Source: a virus
IMG/VR virus record: IMGVR_UViG_3300017732_000010
Coordinates: 1 to 49,984 of that record
Reading direction: 5' to 3' (one strand)
Length of the DNA stretch: 49,984 nucleotides
A model generated the notes under the pieces. The model saw nothing but the letters and a program-made list of their open reading frames with translations, ran no database searches and was not told the DNA's origin. Positions within the stretch are counted from its first letter, which is position 1. Each line of letters begins with the position of its first letter. The translations under genes and the position numbers were made by a program. Shown here in pieces: positions 48,682-49,984 of this stretch.

Positions 48682-48838
48682 ATATATCCTTACAATAGAT
48701 GAGGACGACGATACAGGCGAACTATATGTTACTTTACCTGACACTTTACTAGAGGAAGCAGGTTGGTACTATGGTGATGAACTAGAATATGAAATGGAGG
48801 ATGATAAGATCATCTTAAAAAAATTTACTGAACCGTGA
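48671..48838 (+). CDS. AbrB/MazE-like small protein
   Basis: A 55-residue protein, YILTIDEDDDTGELYVTLPD, then LLEEAGWYYGDELEYEME and IILKKF: the swapped-hairpin pattern of SpoVT-AbrB/MazE domains (LPxxLLxxxGWxxGDxxxxxxxxxxIxLxK). Such proteins bind DNA as dimers. No partner toxin is recognised. Overlaps the preceding gene by 11 bases and the next by one. Confidence 0.6.
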   Translation: MSHRYILTIDEDDDTGELYVTLPDTLLEEAGWYYGDELEYEMEDDKIILKKFTEP

Positions 48839-49032
48839 TGAACAAACCAGACTGGACAAAGTTAAGTATCGAACACAAACGTGTTATTTACGATGCAGTA
48901 CGGTATTATCAAGACAGTAGACTCACATCACACCAAGGCGAATGCTATAATAAGTGTGATGAAATTTTATCATCCCTATGTGGAACACTGAAACGTTATG
49001 AAGTTGCGACCAACACAGACTGCGACATCTGA
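48838..49032 (+). CDS. Hypothetical protein
   Basis: A 64-residue protein from ATG 48838 (TGATG with the previous gene): MNKPDWTKLSIEHKRVIYDA, then an alpha-helical Cys-containing end. Unrecognised. Confidence 0.55.
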   Translation: MNKPDWTKLSIEHKRVIYDAVRYYQDSRLTSHQGECYNKCDEILSSLCGTLKRYEVATNTDCDI

Positions 49033-49201
49033 TGAATGGACTATTACTTTGACGAAAGAAGAGCGTCAACTCATTGTGAATAGTGGTGCGTGGGCACTGA
49101 TGTACAAACCAGAAGTGTGTGGTGGCAAGGAACTTGCAAAAGTTCAAGCGATTCATAGATCTCTTAGGGAGAAGTTAGGAGTAACTGAGGGATTTGTATG
49201 A
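48998..49201 (+). CDS. Hypothetical protein
   Basis: A 67-residue protein overlapping the previous gene by 35 bases (MKLRPTQTATSDEWTITLTK). Ends ATGA with the oxygenase gene. Unrecognised. Confidence 0.5.
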   Translation: MKLRPTQTATSDEWTITLTKEERQLIVNSGAWALMYKPEVCGGKELAKVQAIHRSLREKLGVTEGFV

Positions 49202-49767
49202 CACAGCATAAGATGCAACATCAAAGGGTAGTGGATAATTTCCTACCAGAGGAAGAATTCGAGCGTATGCAGGAACAAATTTGTGGTGATCAGTGTTTCC
49301 CTTGGTATCTGAATCACGCAAAGGTAATGCACGTTGCACGAATGATAGACCCAGAATTACAGAAGAAAGAGATATATAATTGGCAGATGGTACATAAGTT
49401 CTATGAGGGCGGCAGACCTCAGTCTCAGCAATGGGATATGATTTTACCTTTAATCAATAGAATCCAACCGAGAGCGTTAATTCGTATCAAGGGGAATTTG
49501 AATCATCATACAGACAACTTAATCGAATACGATTTTCATACAGACTGTGGAGAGTATTCTGAATTTGGACAAGATAACGTCTTTGCAGGCGCTACAACCG
49601 CTGTGTTCTACTTAAATGATAACGATGGTTATACGTTCTTCAAGGACGGGACCAGAGTCCAATCTAAGGCGAATAGGATTGTTTTCTTTCCAGTGAATAC
49701 TCCACACGCAGGAACATCAACGACTGACACTAAATTTCGATTTGTGTTAAACTTAAATTACTTCTAA
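49198..49767 (+). CDS. Fe(II)/2-oxoglutarate oxygenase, isolated copy
   Basis: A 189-residue oxygenase with a full set: His114-Thr-Asp116 (YDFHTDCGEY), His170 (NTPHAGTS), Arg181 (KFRFVLNLNYF), and GATTAVFYLNDNDGYTFFKDG between. It matches the cluster type at 33312, showing recent spread or duplication. Coupled to the preceding gene by ATGA. Confidence 0.8.
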   Translation: MTQHKMQHQRVVDNFLPEEEFERMQEQICGDQCFPWYLNHAKVMHVARMIDPELQKKEIYNWQMVHKFYEGGRPQSQQWDMILPLINRIQPRALIRIKGNLNHHTDNLIEYDFHTDCGEYSEFGQDNVFAGATTAVFYLNDNDGYTFFKDGTRVQSKANRIVFFPVNTPHAGTSTTDTKFRFVLNLNYF

Positions 49768-49826
49768 AGGCATTAAACATACTAAGACGTTACCCCGCGA
49801 GCGTCGTAACTATTCTAATAACTATT

Positions 49827-49984
49827 ATGAAATACGAACTTCATACGTGGAAATATGATAAGGACTGGGATCAGAACTGGTTACCTAACTTTATCCAACC
49901 ATTAAATACGAAGAACAACGGAAACGATGTGCAAGCACCACGTCGGCAGCAATTAATGGAGGAACTGGAAACAAAGGGAGATAA
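49827..49984 (+). CDS. Partial gene at the right edge
   Basis: ATG 49827 opens a frame (MKYELHTWKYDKDWDQNWLP) that is still open at the window end; at least 52 residues. Acidic and Trp-rich at first. The 59-base gap before it holds no other feature. Confidence 0.5.
   Translation, partial: MKYELHTWKYDKDWDQNWLPNFIQPLNTKNNGNDVQAPRRQQLMEELETKGD

Noticed and set aside
49781-49815. Possible hairpin (GTTAC/GTAAC) before the last gene
   Set aside because: Only five pairs and no T run.

Overview
This window is a piece of a T4-like myovirus of marine picocyanobacteria (Synechococcus or Prochlorococcus). Three things show this: a long run of T4-type baseplate and tail genes (gp53, gp48, gp4, gp54, gp26, gp51, gp27, gp5), host-derived photosynthesis and carbon-metabolism genes (CP12 and two CpeT-like lyases), and T4-type late promoters (TATAAATA or CTAAATA) alongside many tiny early genes. 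Except for gp53 and gp48 at the left end, every gene I support is on the + strand, usually with ATGA or TAATG stop/start overlaps.

Layout. 1-1972 (-): gp53 (cut by the window edge) and gp48. 1973-14693 (+): head completion and central baseplate/hub genes, including a probable -1 frameshift joining gp26 to gp51 and two paralogous tape-measure-like proteins. The first of these carries what looks like an L,D-transpeptidase-type domain. CP12, a 2-oxoglutarate oxygenase and a secreted HExxH protein sit between gp27 and gp5. 14724-18227: small genes, a Phd-like protein, tandem CpeT-like proteins and a glutaredoxin-like protein. 18259-28904: tail-fibre and adhesin structural genes, each group behind a late promoter, ending in two glycine-rich fibre proteins. 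28914-37223: two tandem flavin-dependent halogenase homologues, two diverged copies of an unnamed family, and five Fe(II)/2-oxoglutarate oxygenases, with no promoter or terminator seen between them and the fibre genes. 37252-40929: small genes and a DEAH-box helicase that probably starts at TTG. 40998-49984: an early region of mostly unknown genes of 25-170 residues. It also holds a PD-(D/E)XK-like nuclease, an HNH endonuclease, an NlpC/P60-like peptidase, an AbrB-like protein and two more oxygenases.

How it works together. The left two thirds look like late-expressed virion genes. The halogenase/oxygenase block follows directly on the glycine-rich adhesins, so it could modify the fibres, although a soluble-metabolite role is equally open. 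The right end looks like an early takeover region. There, about ten short operons share a promoter module: an imperfect palindrome just after the upstream stop codon, a TATAAT box about 25-60 nt further on, and an ATAAGCAACA-like leader before the start codon.

Most promising for follow-up: the halogenase-oxygenase cassette next to the adhesins, the embedded peptidoglycan-type domain in the tape-measure paralogue together with no visible lysozyme domain in gp5, the gp26-gp51 frameshift, and the dispersed early-promoter element. All family calls come from reading motifs and remembering family features; no database search was run.
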